Below, piece after piece: positions 45,074-53,488 of a stretch of DNA of 64,000 nucleotides (positions are counted from its first letter, which is position 1; the number at the start of each line of letters is the position of its first letter). Source of the DNA: Silvibacterium dinghuense (GTDB lineage: Bacteria; Acidobacteriota; Terriglobia; Terriglobales; Acidobacteriaceae); contig NZ_SDMK01000003.1 of assembly GCF_004123295.1 (NCBI RefSeq), positions 248,001 to 312,000 of the forward strand. Direction: 5' to 3'. A program made the position numbers and the translations under genes. The notes beneath the pieces were generated by a model. The model was not told where the DNA came from. It saw nothing but the letters and a program-made list of their open reading frames with translations, and searched no databases.

Positions 45074-46342
45074 TTACTGTTGTTCGGAGACTTCCAGCGC
45101 CGGCCCGGACGCGAGCAGAACGCGCATCTCCTTTTCCAAGCGGCGCAGGACATAATCACGCCCCATATGCTCCTCCGCATAACACCGTGCAGTGCGGCCC
45201 ATTTCCAGCCGCTCTGCACGCGCGTCTGCGAGTGCGAGAATTGCCTGGGTAAAGGCCTGCACATCTCCTGGAGGCACCACCAGGCCGCATCCTTCCACCG
45301 CATCGGCCAGCTGCGTACCTGGAACCGCCGTAGTGATCACCGGCCGGCCGCTGGCCATCATGCCCGTCAGCTTCGACGGCATCACCAGGTCGGCAGCATC
45401 GGCGCGCTGCGGCAGCAGGTGAATATCCGCTGCATTCAGAAGCTCATTGAGCCGCGCCCTCGGCTGCAGGTGCAGCAGCGAGACATTCGGAAGGCTCCCC
45501 GCAAATCGCTCGAGCGGTCGCCGGTAAGCGCCATCTCCGCAAAAAACGAAGTGCAGATCCTTTCGCTCACGTAACGCCTCCGCCACCTGAGGAAGAATCT
45601 CCAGCCCCTGTTTGTGGCCCAGATTGCCGGAATAGAGCAGCACGATCTGGTCATCGCGAATTCCCAACTCGTGGCGATACGCATTGGGAAGCGCACCCGG
45701 AACGCTTGCCGTCACTTCGTCCACATTCACCCAGTTGGGAAAAAGAATCGCCTTTTCCTTCGAAACACCTTTCGAGGTCAGCCGCCGCACCATGTTCGGT
45801 GAGATCGTCGAGACCCGGTCGAAGACCTGCATGATGGCGCGCTCGTAGAACAAGGCGAACTTATGGATCGAACCGCCGGCCGGCAGCAGCTCCAGATCGA
45901 AGGCCGCGTCGATCTCGAAGTCCTGCACATGCAGCCATGCCGAAGCGCCACTCAACACAGCCATCAGCGCGGCCGTCGGCGCACAGAACAGCGCCGGCTC
46001 AATGGTCATCACGATGTCCGGCCGCCAGAGCAGCTGGCGCAACATAATCGGAAGAGAGCTGGTCGCAAACGAGCCCAGGTGGAGAAGCCGCCGCCATCCG
46101 TTCGGCCGCTTCGGCACATAGAGAGGACAGCGATAGATGCGGACTCCGGCAGACGACTGTTCAGTCCGGTATTCCCACCATCGGTAGCCCTCCCTCACCT
46201 TCCATTCCGGATAGTACGGTGGAGCTGTCACTACCCGCACCTCGTGGCCCTGTTCCACGAGCCACTCCATCATCTCTCCTGAATACTTTCCGATACCAGT
46301 CAACTCTGGAGAGTAGTTCAGACCTAGGAGAAGTATCCGCAA
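45074..46342 (-). CDS. Glycosyltransferase family 4, WcaI/WbuB-like
   Basis: 422 residues of the GT-B fold. The N-terminus ILLLGLNYSPELTGIGKYSG is typical of the WcaI colanic-acid glycosyltransferase group, as is LTAPPYYPEWK-like sequence. The C-terminal donor domain includes LLYSGNLGHKQGLEILPQVA and DLVMPSKLTGMMASGRPVI. It probably adds a fucose or related sugar in exopolysaccharide or O-antigen assembly. It lies upstream of gmd and fcl on the same strand, with 96 bases between its stop and the gmd start, so one transcript is plausible. Confidence 0.88.
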   Translation of the reverse strand: MRILLLGLNYSPELTGIGKYSGEMMEWLVEQGHEVRVVTAPPYYPEWKVREGYRWWEYRTEQSSAGVRIYRCPLYVPKRPNGWRRLLHLGSFATSSLPIMLRQLLWRPDIVMTIEPALFCAPTAALMAVLSGASAWLHVQDFEIDAAFDLELLPAGGSIHKFALFYERAIMQVFDRVSTISPNMVRRLTSKGVSKEKAILFPNWVNVDEVTASVPGALPNAYRHELGIRDDQIVLLYSGNLGHKQGLEILPQVAEALRERKDLHFVFCGDGAYRRPLERFAGSLPNVSLLHLQPRARLNELLNAADIHLLPQRADAADLVMPSKLTGMMASGRPVITTAVPGTQLADAVEGCGLVVPPGDVQAFTQAILALADARAERLEMGRTARCYAEEHMGRDYVLRRLEKEMRVLLASGPALEVSEQQ

Positions 46343-46572
46343 CGCCTCGCCCTTTCATATACGCCAACAAAGAGTCGATAGGTCCCGATCTTCGCCGGAT
46401 CGGAGACCGGGCTTTCATCTTACTTCGGTTATGCCGCTAGCTTAGATGCAAATGTTCTTGAATATGCGAAGGACTAACGGTCAAAAATTTGTAGCTCTCG
46501 CTGAAAAGATTACGGCCGTAATGGTTGATGTCTCTCCCGCCCACATCCGGAGCCTGCACTACTATGAGAGAC

Positions 46573-47421
46573 ATGAGCCGAACCCCTACTCTGCGCGTTC
46601 TGCAACAACCGCTTGCCTGGGCAGGGCTCATCATCCTGGCGGGAATGCTCCTGGTCGCGCTGCTTGCGCCTTGGATAGCACGGGAAAATCCGGCAGCCAT
46701 CGACCTGTCGCATCGGCTGGCTTCGCCCGGCGCTGCGCACTGGTTCGGCACCGATGAACTCGGCCGCGACATCTTCGCCCGCGTCGTCTACGGAGCCCGT
46801 CTCTCGCTGGGCATTGCGGTCATGGTCGTTGCCTGCTCCCTTTCGGCAGGCATCCTGCTCGGAGGTCTGGCCGGCTACTTCGGCGGGCTGATCGACATCA
46901 CCATCAATATCTTTTTGATGAATGCCTTCATGGCCATGCCCGGCATCCTGCTGGCCATCGCCTTCGTCGCCTTCCTCGGCCCGGGCATGATCAACCTCGT
47001 CCTCGCCCTCTCCATCGGCGGATGGGTCGGCTATGCGCGCCTCGTCCGTGCCCAGGTCCTCGCCGTACGCGAGCGGGAGTTCGTCGAAGCGGCACGCGCG
47101 CTCGGCGCCGGCCACCTGCGTATCTTTCTAAGACACATCCTGCCCAATATCCTGCAGCCGCTCATCGTACAGTCGGCCATCGGCATGGCTGGAGCTGTCC
47201 TTGCCGAAGCCACGCTCAGCTTCCTCGGCCTCGGCGTGCCGCCGCCTACACCCAGCTGGGGCTCCATGCTCGACGAGGCCCGGTCGCACCTCTTCGACGC
47301 ACCGCATCTCGTGCTCTTCCCTGCACTCGCCGTCATGCTCTGCGTGCTCTGCTTCAACTTCCTCGGCGACGCACTCCGTGATTATCTCGATCCCCGCACC
47401 CGCATCAGCGCCGGGCTGTAG
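46573..47421 (+). CDS. ABC transporter permease, DppC/OppC-like
   Basis: About 282 residues with a cytoplasmic N-terminus, a first helix (LAWAGLIILAGMLLVALLA), the HWFGTDELGRDIFARVVYGAR segment that is diagnostic for DppC/OppC permeases, and the EAA-type loop REFVEAARALGAGHLRIFLRHILPN contacting the ATPase. It would import oligopeptides or nickel as part of a five-gene ABC system, yet no partner permease, ATPase or binding protein is adjacent. ATG 46564 and 46573 are both possible starts. The 230-base divergent spacer from the glycosyltransferase shows no clear element. Confidence 0.9.
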   Translation: MSRTPTLRVLQQPLAWAGLIILAGMLLVALLAPWIARENPAAIDLSHRLASPGAAHWFGTDELGRDIFARVVYGARLSLGIAVMVVACSLSAGILLGGLAGYFGGLIDITINIFLMNAFMAMPGILLAIAFVAFLGPGMINLVLALSIGGWVGYARLVRAQVLAVREREFVEAARALGAGHLRIFLRHILPNILQPLIVQSAIGMAGAVLAEATLSFLGLGVPPPTPSWGSMLDEARSHLFDAPHLVLFPALAVMLCVLCFNFLGDALRDYLDPRTRISAGL

Positions 47422-47429
47422 GATCGCCT

Positions 47430-47885
47430 ATGCGCATTGGAGTCATCTCGGACACGCACGGACTGCTCCGGCCCGAAGCCGTTGCGGCTCTGCAGGGCGT
47501 GGATGCCATCCTTCACGCAGGCGATGTCGGTGATCCTGCCATCCTCGATGCCCTCGCGGCCATCGCACCTGTCACCACCATACGCGGCAATATTGACCGT
47601 AAGGGCTCCTGCGCGGAGCTGCCCGCGATTGAGCTGGTGGAGATGGGCGGCACGTCGATCTATATGCTGCATGACCGCCAAGAGCTCGACCTCGATCCGG
47701 TAGCCGCAGGCATCGCAGCCGTCATCAGCGGACACTCGCATCAACCGCTGATCGAATGGAAAAAGGATGTGCTCTACTTCAATCCCGGCAGCGCTGGACC
47801 GCGCCGCTTCTCGCTGCCCATCTCGCTCGGCATTCTTGAGATAAAAGACGGCAGGCTGGAGCCCAGGCTGATCACGCTGGGGTGA
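47430..47885 (+). CDS. Metallophosphoesterase, YfcE/MJ0936-like
   Basis: 151 residues of the calcineurin-like superfamily. Metal-binding motifs are complete: GVISDTHGLL (D-x-H), LHAGDVGD (GD), IRGNID (GN-D), and SGHSHQP (GHxH). YfcE-type enzymes are phosphodiesterases with uncertain natural substrates. It follows the permease gene by 8 bases, so they are probably co-transcribed. Confidence 0.9.
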   Translation: MRIGVISDTHGLLRPEAVAALQGVDAILHAGDVGDPAILDALAAIAPVTTIRGNIDRKGSCAELPAIELVEMGGTSIYMLHDRQELDLDPVAAGIAAVISGHSHQPLIEWKKDVLYFNPGSAGPRRFSLPISLGILEIKDGRLEPRLITLG

Positions 47886-47888
47886 AAC

Positions 47889-48000
47889 GAGGGGACAGGG
47901 TATAGAAAAACCTCCGGCGCAGATTTTGTGCCTCCCCACTCAAGCCAGCTTCAGGCTTGAATAGGCCACCGTCCCTCCGTTTTTCTACCCCTATCCCTAG
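47889..48000. repeat. GGGGACAGGG-ended inverted-repeat element
   Basis: The left end GAGGGGACAGGGTATAGAAA and the right end TTTTCTACCCCTATCCCTAG are imperfect inverted repeats over about 24 bp. An inner hairpin TCAAGCC/GGCTTGA is present near 47940-47960. Weaker relatives lie at 28043 and 42868. It follows the phosphoesterase stop immediately. Confidence 0.65.
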
Positions 48001-48031
48001 GCGGTACCCCCATAGAGCCACGAGAAAGGGA

Positions 48032-48163
48032 TGTCATTTCGACCGGAGCAGGACAGCTTTATCGTCCTGCGCAGCGGAGAAACCTGCAGTTCTGCCTGGG
48101 CCGGAGAAAACTGCAGGTTCCTCCACTCCGTTCGCCTTACGGCTCACTCCGGTCGGAATGACA
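48032..48163. repeat. TCATTTCGACCGGAGC-family repeat, copy 2 (132 bp)
   Basis: TGTCATTTCGACCGGAG at the left and CTCCGGTCGGAATGACA at the right form 17-bp terminal inverted repeats with one mismatch. The interior holds further short inverted blocks (AACCTGCAG/CTGCAGGTT). It is related to the element at 40438-40550. With the preceding repeat it fills most of the 328-base spacer up to the GH130-like stop. Confidence 0.85.
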
Positions 48164-48213
48164 ATGCGCAAGATAAATCGCTTATTTTCTGTTCGGATAT
48201 AGGGGAATACACC

Positions 48214-49362
48214 CTAACGACGATACGGCGCCGTCGCCACCGCGACCAGCGAATCGGCGCAGCCGTAGTACAGAAACCATTGTCCGTGAAAAAGCACCAG
48301 CCCTTCGCCGAAGGTCGTGCCCGCCGCATATTGCCCCGTCTTCTCCCAGGGCATCACCGGCCAGAGCACCGGTTCGTCGAATTGTGCCTCTAACTGTGAC
48401 GGATGTACCGCGTCGAAGAGCGCTTCACCCACGGCATAAGCCCCTGCACCCAGCTTTGTGTCGCCGCCATCGGCTGCATTTTTGCCGTTGTACAAGACCA
48501 CGATGCCCTGCCTCGTTACCACCGGCGGTGGTCCTGTCTCCGGAAAAAACGAGTCGAAATGACCGGCGCGCGACTTCAGCAGCTCCTGCGGTGCGCCCTT
48601 CGCATCTTCGAGCGGCGTCCAGTGGATCAGATCCTGCGATGTGGCCAGATGAATGGCTCCCTCGCCCCAGTACATCCAGAACTTGCCGTCGATCTTCGCC
48701 GCCTTCAGACGCCCATCGACGATCGCTGTCAGGATTCCGGCGGATTTGTAACGGAGGCTGTCATATTTTCCGCCTGCCGCGCCCTTGAAAGCCGGACCGG
48801 ACTTAGTCCAGTGAACTAAGTCCGGAGAGGTCGCAATGCCCACCGCATAGGTCTTGCGATTCCACTGCGTATAAGTCAGCACATAACGGTTTCTGGAATG
48901 GGCATCCGGCGACTCCACCAGACGCGGGTCCTCGACGCCGCCCGGCCACTCCAGGTCTTTCTGGCTGTCTTCGGCGGGATAGAAGACCGGGGTCGCCTCG
49001 CGGCGGAAGTGAATACCGTCCTCGCTCACCGCCAGGCCGAGCCGCGAGGTGTGCATGCCGATGGCCATCGAGCCCGAATCATCCTCGGCGCGATAGAGCA
49101 CATACACCTTGCCGTCGCGCACCACCGCCGCGGGATTGAAGGTGTGCAGCGCCTCCCAGCGCACCGGCTGGTGGGTGATGGGGTCCGTGAAGGTGGATTT
49201 CGGGTCGGGCGTGATCACCGGGTTGCCTTCGACCGGCCGGGTGAAGGGGCCGATGGCCCAATCCGGAGGCGCATCCGGCAGCGAAGCGGCCTGCGGCGAC
49301 TGCGCAAGCGCTGCCACCCACGGAAACACCATCAGCGTCACAGCGAGAACAGCAGATCGCAT
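48214..49362 (-). CDS. Secreted GH130/GH43-like beta-propeller glycosidase or phosphorylase
   Basis: 382 residues with a signal peptide (MRSAVLAVTLMVFPWVAALA-QS). The five-bladed propeller pattern includes FNPAAVVRDGKVYVLYRAED, EWPGGVEDPRLVE and FWMYWGEGAIHLATS. The family acts on beta-mannosides, often by phosphorolysis, in the cytosol; an exported form is more likely a hydrolase. Given nearby GDP-mannose-linked genes a mannan role is conceivable but unproven. Confidence 0.8.
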   Translation of the reverse strand: MRSAVLAVTLMVFPWVAALAQSPQAASLPDAPPDWAIGPFTRPVEGNPVITPDPKSTFTDPITHQPVRWEALHTFNPAAVVRDGKVYVLYRAEDDSGSMAIGMHTSRLGLAVSEDGIHFRREATPVFYPAEDSQKDLEWPGGVEDPRLVESPDAHSRNRYVLTYTQWNRKTYAVGIATSPDLVHWTKSGPAFKGAAGGKYDSLRYKSAGILTAIVDGRLKAAKIDGKFWMYWGEGAIHLATSQDLIHWTPLEDAKGAPQELLKSRAGHFDSFFPETGPPPVVTRQGIVVLYNGKNAADGGDTKLGAGAYAVGEALFDAVHPSQLEAQFDEPVLWPVMPWEKTGQYAAGTTFGEGLVLFHGQWFLYYGCADSLVAVATAPYRR

Positions 49363-49392
49363 GCCCTATCCTCTATTGGTTATTCCTGTTTC

Positions 49393-50382
49393 TTAGGCCA
49401 GAGGTTGATGTGCCCGCAGCTCGGACAGAATCTCCGCCGCCGCCTTGCGCGCTTCGTCCGAACGATCCGGAGGGAAGGAAATCGCGCCCACCCGCGCATG
49501 TCCGCCGCCGCCGTAGCGCTCGCAGATCGTCGCCAGGTTCAGCATCTTCGCCGGATCGGCCTTGGTCCACGGATTCGAGCCCACCGACACCTTGGTGCGG
49601 AAGCTCGACTTCGACAGCCCCACCGAGTACGTCGCCTGCGGATGCAGGTAGTAGGGAATGAACTTGTTGTAGCCCTCGAGCTGGTGGTCGGTAATGTCGA
49701 AGTAGATCGTGCCGTCCTTCTCTTCCGAACGCTCACGGATTAGCTTCACCGACTCCTCATGCCGCTCGAGCAGCGGCGGCAACAGCTCAGCCACGAATGG
49801 CTGCTTGAGAATCTCGCCCAGAGGCATCGAAGTGAGCAGCGGAATCAGGCGCGGAATAAACGCCGGGTCCTGCGTCGACTCGATCACCAGTGTCAGCTTC
49901 ATCGCTGGCGCAGCCATCTCGACCGCGGACTCGGGGCTCTCATAGAGCGCGCCGTCCACAATATCCGCCCACTTCACCAGATCCGCCACCGGCTGCGCGT
50001 CGAAACCGAACTTCGTCGCAGCGATGTGCGCGAGAAAGCTGGTGCAGGAGGTATACGTCGGGTCATAGAAGCGGCGCATCGCATAGCGGCCGTCTTCCAC
50101 GCCCTGCACGAAATCCTGCTGGTCAGCAGGCGTCAGAAAAGCGCTCAGATGGTGATCGAACCACCAGGTAATCTCCGGCGAAGCCGAATACTTGAAATCG
50201 ACAATCGCGTTCTCGTCTCCGATGAAGTCCGCTTCGTTGAACAACGCTCCGGCGCGGTGCACCAGCCCGTGAAACTCATACTCGGCATCCTTCGCGATGC
50301 ACTCGCGATGAAAGCGGGTAAACAGAGAAGCCGAGCAGGCCCCATCGAAACACTTGTCGTGATAGAAAACGCGAACCTTCAA
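49393..50382 (-). CDS. DHH-family phosphoesterase
   Basis: 329 residues. An N-terminal YHDKCFDGACSA metal motif, WWFDHHLS (DHH at about 76-78) and a C-terminal DHHA1-like YGGGGHARVGAISF segment define the family, which includes oligoribonuclease NrnA, c-di-AMP phosphodiesterases and pyrophosphatases. The first motif has Cys-Phe in place of the usual HxDxDG spacing, marking a divergent subgroup. The substrate cannot be assigned. It follows the GH130-like gene's upstream end by 30 bases on the same strand. Confidence 0.87.
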   Translation of the reverse strand: MKVRVFYHDKCFDGACSASLFTRFHRECIAKDAEYEFHGLVHRAGALFNEADFIGDENAIVDFKYSASPEITWWFDHHLSAFLTPADQQDFVQGVEDGRYAMRRFYDPTYTSCTSFLAHIAATKFGFDAQPVADLVKWADIVDGALYESPESAVEMAAPAMKLTLVIESTQDPAFIPRLIPLLTSMPLGEILKQPFVAELLPPLLERHEESVKLIRERSEEKDGTIYFDITDHQLEGYNKFIPYYLHPQATYSVGLSKSSFRTKVSVGSNPWTKADPAKMLNLATICERYGGGGHARVGAISFPPDRSDEARKAAAEILSELRAHQPLA

Positions 50383-50462
50383 ACCGGGCTTGCTCCACTG
50401 CCAAAATTTTTCGTGATCAGGAAATGTTTAGGATTGCCGGGACCGGCCGCATTGTCAAGGCT

Positions 50463-50567
50463 GGGACTGGCCGTCCAGGCCTTCTATCTTCGGCACCCCG
50501 CTCCCGCTGGTCGCGGCACTGGCCGTGCGAGCCTTTCGCCTTCGGCCTCCGCTCCCGCTGGTCGCGA
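50463..50567 (-). repeat. CTGGACGGCCAGTCCC repeat array, copy 2 (inverted)
   Basis: GGGACTGGCCGTCCAGGC (50463-50480) is the exact complement of the 18-mer at 32828. Two CCGCTCCCGCTGGTCGCG units follow. Downstream, ACAAGCC-tgcagtt-GGCTTGT at 50630-50650 is a separate 7-bp hairpin. Together they occupy most of the 367-base spacer before the CPBP protease; no gene is seen there. Confidence 0.8.
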
Positions 50568-50749
50568 TTCTAAAACCACGGGGACATGGGGAGCACCGAG
50601 GATGCAGGAAGATTCCCGAGTGTCCCCATACAAGCCTGCAGTTGGCTTGTGTTGGGTAGCACGGCACTCCATCGCCCAGCGCCGATCGAAAGAGCAGGCT
50701 TTTGAGAAAACTCCCCTATCCCCTCCTAGCCTCTGAGTATGATGAACGC

Positions 50750-51787
50750 GTGACCGACCCGACGCCTCCATCTCCCGAAACGCCCCAGAGCAGCTCCTTG
50801 CCCACACCCGGGCAACCCACTCCGCCCCAGTCCAGCGAGGATCACGGCATCGAATGGATTCTGTGGGGGCGTGGCGGCCTGCGCGCCGGCTGGGGTATTG
50901 CCGCCTTTGTCCTCCTGTTCATCCTCTTCGTCATCGGGATCGGCATCGCGATGCATGCGCTCTTCCACTGGAAGCCCACGCCTGGCAGCTTCACAGTCAG
51001 CTCCGGACTGATCTCCGAGGCGCTGCAACTGTCTGCCGTCTTCCTCACCACGCTCGTCCTCGCTCTGGTCGAGCGCCGCTCCCCCTTCAGCTATGGACTG
51101 CAGGGACCGTCCCGCGCGCCGCGCTTCCTCGGCGGCCTTGTCTCCGGCTTTGCCGCCATCAGCGCGCTGGTGCTGGTGCTCTGGAAGGCCGGCTACCTGG
51201 TTTTCGACGGCCAGCCGCTGCACGGCGACGCCATCCTTACCTATGGATTGGGCTGGGGTCTGGTCTTTCTCGGCACCGGCTTCTTCGAGGAGTCATTGCT
51301 GCGCGGCTACGTGCAGTTCACCATGACGCGTGGCGTCGGCTTCTGGTGGGGAGCGCTGCTCTTTTCCTTCCTCTTCGGCTTCATCCACAGCACCAACCCG
51401 GGCGAATCTCCGGTCGGGCTCTTTCAGGCCGGATTCGTCGGCCTGGTCTTCTGCCTGAGCCTCTGGTACACCGGCTCGCTGTGGTGGGCCATCGGCTTCC
51501 ATGCCGCCTGGGACTGGGGCGAGTCCTACTTCTATGGCACCTCCGACAGCGGCCTCATCGCCCACGGCCATCTCTTCGCCGAGCACCCGGTCGGCAACAT
51601 CCTGCTGAGCGGCGGGCTTACCGGCCCGGAGGGCAGCCTGTTCGGCGTGCCACTGCTCCTGCTCGTCGCCCTGCTCATGGCGCTCTGGTGGGGACGCCGC
51701 GGCCCCGCGGCCTTTGCCGGCCAGGGCTGGCAGCCTGCGTGGCTGCGCGAAAAGCGCCTCGCTCAGGCCGCCGGGCTGGAGGCCTAG
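50750..51787 (+). CDS. CPBP-family intramembrane metalloprotease
   Basis: About 345 residues: a Pro/Ser-rich cytoplasmic N-terminus and about eight transmembrane helices. The active-site motifs are EESLLRGY (EExxxR, residues about 180-186), FGFIH (FxxxH, His about 213) and HAAWDW near 257. CPBP (Abi) proteases are related to eukaryotic CAAX prenyl proteases; in bacteria they have been linked to self-immunity and membrane-protein processing. The longest frame begins at TTG 50702; GTG 50750 is chosen as the better N-terminus, with low certainty. Confidence 0.88.
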   Translation: MTDPTPPSPETPQSSSLPTPGQPTPPQSSEDHGIEWILWGRGGLRAGWGIAAFVLLFILFVIGIGIAMHALFHWKPTPGSFTVSSGLISEALQLSAVFLTTLVLALVERRSPFSYGLQGPSRAPRFLGGLVSGFAAISALVLVLWKAGYLVFDGQPLHGDAILTYGLGWGLVFLGTGFFEESLLRGYVQFTMTRGVGFWWGALLFSFLFGFIHSTNPGESPVGLFQAGFVGLVFCLSLWYTGSLWWAIGFHAAWDWGESYFYGTSDSGLIAHGHLFAEHPVGNILLSGGLTGPEGSLFGVPLLLLVALLMALWWGRRGPAAFAGQGWQPAWLREKRLAQAAGLEA

Positions 51788-51936
51788 CGGATCTGCACCA
51801 ATCCGCGCTTGCGCTGCGAGACATGCACGGCCAGCACGATCAGCGGAATCTTGTGATTGCAGCTCTTGCAATGGATGCAGTAATCCTTGCAGGTCTTCCT
51901 GGAAGACGCCTCGAAATCCGTGCCCGGCATAGCCAT
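51784..51936 (-). CDS. Small Cys-cluster (zinc-binding?) protein
   Basis: 50 residues from ATG 51936, preceded by AGAGGTGAAGGG; ATG 51930 is also well spaced. The core CKDYCIHCKSCNHKIPLIVL has four cysteines followed by a hydrophobic strand and a basic tail (VSQRKRGLVQIR), resembling tiny zinc-ribbon-like proteins. Its 3' end overlaps the CPBP protease stop by four bases in convergent orientation. No homolog is firmly recognised. The remainder of 51937-52204 shows no gene. Confidence 0.45.
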   Translation of the reverse strand: MAMPGTDFEASSRKTCKDYCIHCKSCNHKIPLIVLAVHVSQRKRGLVQIR

Positions 51937-52204
51937 CCCTTCACCTCTGGAGCCATTCTCCCGGGAGCACGGCACCCGCGTCTGTGACGGCGATCACGTC
52001 ATCTTCCCACTCGCATCCTGGCATTCCCTGCCGATAACGGGAAAAGCACGGGACGTGGCCAAAGCGGTCCGCCCGGCAAAAGAATCGTGCGCATCCCTCT
52101 CGCCCGCGGCGCCCAATCATGGCATCCTAGCTGCCTGTCGGGTTCGGCAGGCAGGATCGTGCCGATTCGCTCCGTTTTTATGAACTAATGGGAGAACATA
52201 CATC

Positions 52205-53410
52205 ATGCAGGACATCAAACGCTGGGGCATTGCGCTGGCAGGCATCCTGTTGCAGATGGCCCTGGGAGCCGTCTACGCCTGGAGCGTCTTCCGCGTTCCG
52301 CTCGCGAAGCAATTCCACTGGAGCATCTCCCAGGTCACGCTCACCTTCACCATCGCCATCTTCGTGCTCGGCTTCGCCTCTTTCTTCGGAGGACTGTGGC
52401 TGGCGCGTGTCGGACCCCGCATTGTCGCGATGACCGGCGGCGCCCTCTACGGCCTCGGCGTCTTTCTTGCCAGCTTCTCCAATCACGGACTCTACTGGCT
52501 CTACTTCAGTTATGGGGTCATCGGCGGAATCGGCCTTGGCTTCGCCTACATTGTCCCCATTTCCGTCCTGGTCAAGTGGTTTCCCGATCGCCGCGGCCTG
52601 ATGACCGGCATCGCCGTCGGCGGTTTCGGCGCCGGGGCGCTGGTCACCGCTCCGGTCGCCACCCGGCTCATCCAGAGCAGCGGCGTGCTTCACACCTTTG
52701 CCGTCCTCGGTCTCGTCTTCCTGGTTATCACCGTGGCCTCGGGCTTCTTCATGCAGAATCCGCCGGCCGGCTGGGCGCCTGCGGGATGGACACCGAAGCC
52801 GCTGCAGGCCGCGCAGCGCGCAGCACGTGACTTTACCCTCGGCCAGGCCCTCGCCACCTGGCAGTGGTGGGCGCTCTGGCTGCTGCTCTTCCTCAATACC
52901 TCGGCCGGCATCTCCATCATTTCCCAGGAAGCCCCAATGTTCCAGGAGCTGGCCAAGGTCACGGCGATCGTCGCCGCGGGCATGGTCGGCGTCGTCTCCA
53001 TCGGCAACGCAGCGGGACGCGTCTTCTGGGCCTGGGTCTCGGACTTCCTTACCCGGCGCTTCACCTTCCTGGGTATGTTCCTCATCCAGGTGATCCTCTT
53101 CTGGATGCTGCCCAGCCTCCACGGAGCCCTGGCTCTGACCGTGGTCGCCTTTACTGTGCTGCTCTGCTATGGAGGAGGATTCGGCACCATGCCCGCCTTC
53201 GCTGCCGACTACTTCGGAGCGAAGAATGTCGGCCCGATCTACGGCCTCATGCTCACGGCGTGGGGATTCGCTTCTGCCTTCGGCCCGCTGCTCATCGCCC
53301 ACCTGCGCGAAACCAGCGGCAGCTATGCCAGCGGCCTGCATGTCATCGCCGCCATCATGGCTCTCTCTGCGTTGCTGCCGCTGCTGGTGCGGCCGCCCAA
53401 GACGGCTTGA
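52205..53410 (+). CDS. MFS transporter, oxalate/formate antiporter (OFA) family
   Basis: 401 residues with twelve predicted helices. MALGAVYAWSVFRVPLAKQF and the GGIGLGFAYIVPISVLVKWFPDRRGLMTG segment (A-motif-like WFPDRRG) are hallmarks of the OFA subfamily. The second half repeats with GNAAGRVFWAWVSDFLTRR and GTMPAFAADYFGAKNVGPIYG. Members exchange small carboxylates; the substrate is unknown here. It is isolated, ending convergently with galE. Confidence 0.9.
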   Translation: MQDIKRWGIALAGILLQMALGAVYAWSVFRVPLAKQFHWSISQVTLTFTIAIFVLGFASFFGGLWLARVGPRIVAMTGGALYGLGVFLASFSNHGLYWLYFSYGVIGGIGLGFAYIVPISVLVKWFPDRRGLMTGIAVGGFGAGALVTAPVATRLIQSSGVLHTFAVLGLVFLVITVASGFFMQNPPAGWAPAGWTPKPLQAAQRAARDFTLGQALATWQWWALWLLLFLNTSAGISIISQEAPMFQELAKVTAIVAAGMVGVVSIGNAAGRVFWAWVSDFLTRRFTFLGMFLIQVILFWMLPSLHGALALTVVAFTVLLCYGGGFGTMPAFAADYFGAKNVGPIYGLMLTAWGFASAFGPLLIAHLRETSGSYASGLHVIAAIMALSALLPLLVRPPKTA

Positions 53411-53443
53411 GGTTTCCTCTTGCCCAGAAGCATCGCCGGATGC

Positions 53444-53476
53444 CCCACCCATGACGCGCCGTTCATCATGGGTGGG
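53444..53476. repeat. Hairpin repeat, CCCACCC family, copy 3
   Basis: CCCACCCATGA with TCATGGGTGGG, an 11-bp perfect stem around an 11-base loop, lies between the convergent MFS and galE stop codons. It shares its core with copies at 4051 and 26584 and is well placed to act as a bidirectional terminator. Confidence 0.85.
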
Positions 53477-53488
53477 CCGGGGACGAGA

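Noticed and set aside
52178-53452. 424-codon frame antisense to the MFS transporter
   Set aside because: The very hydrophilic, Gly/Glu/Asp-rich sequence is the mirror of a membrane-protein gene; the plus-strand protein is a clear transporter.
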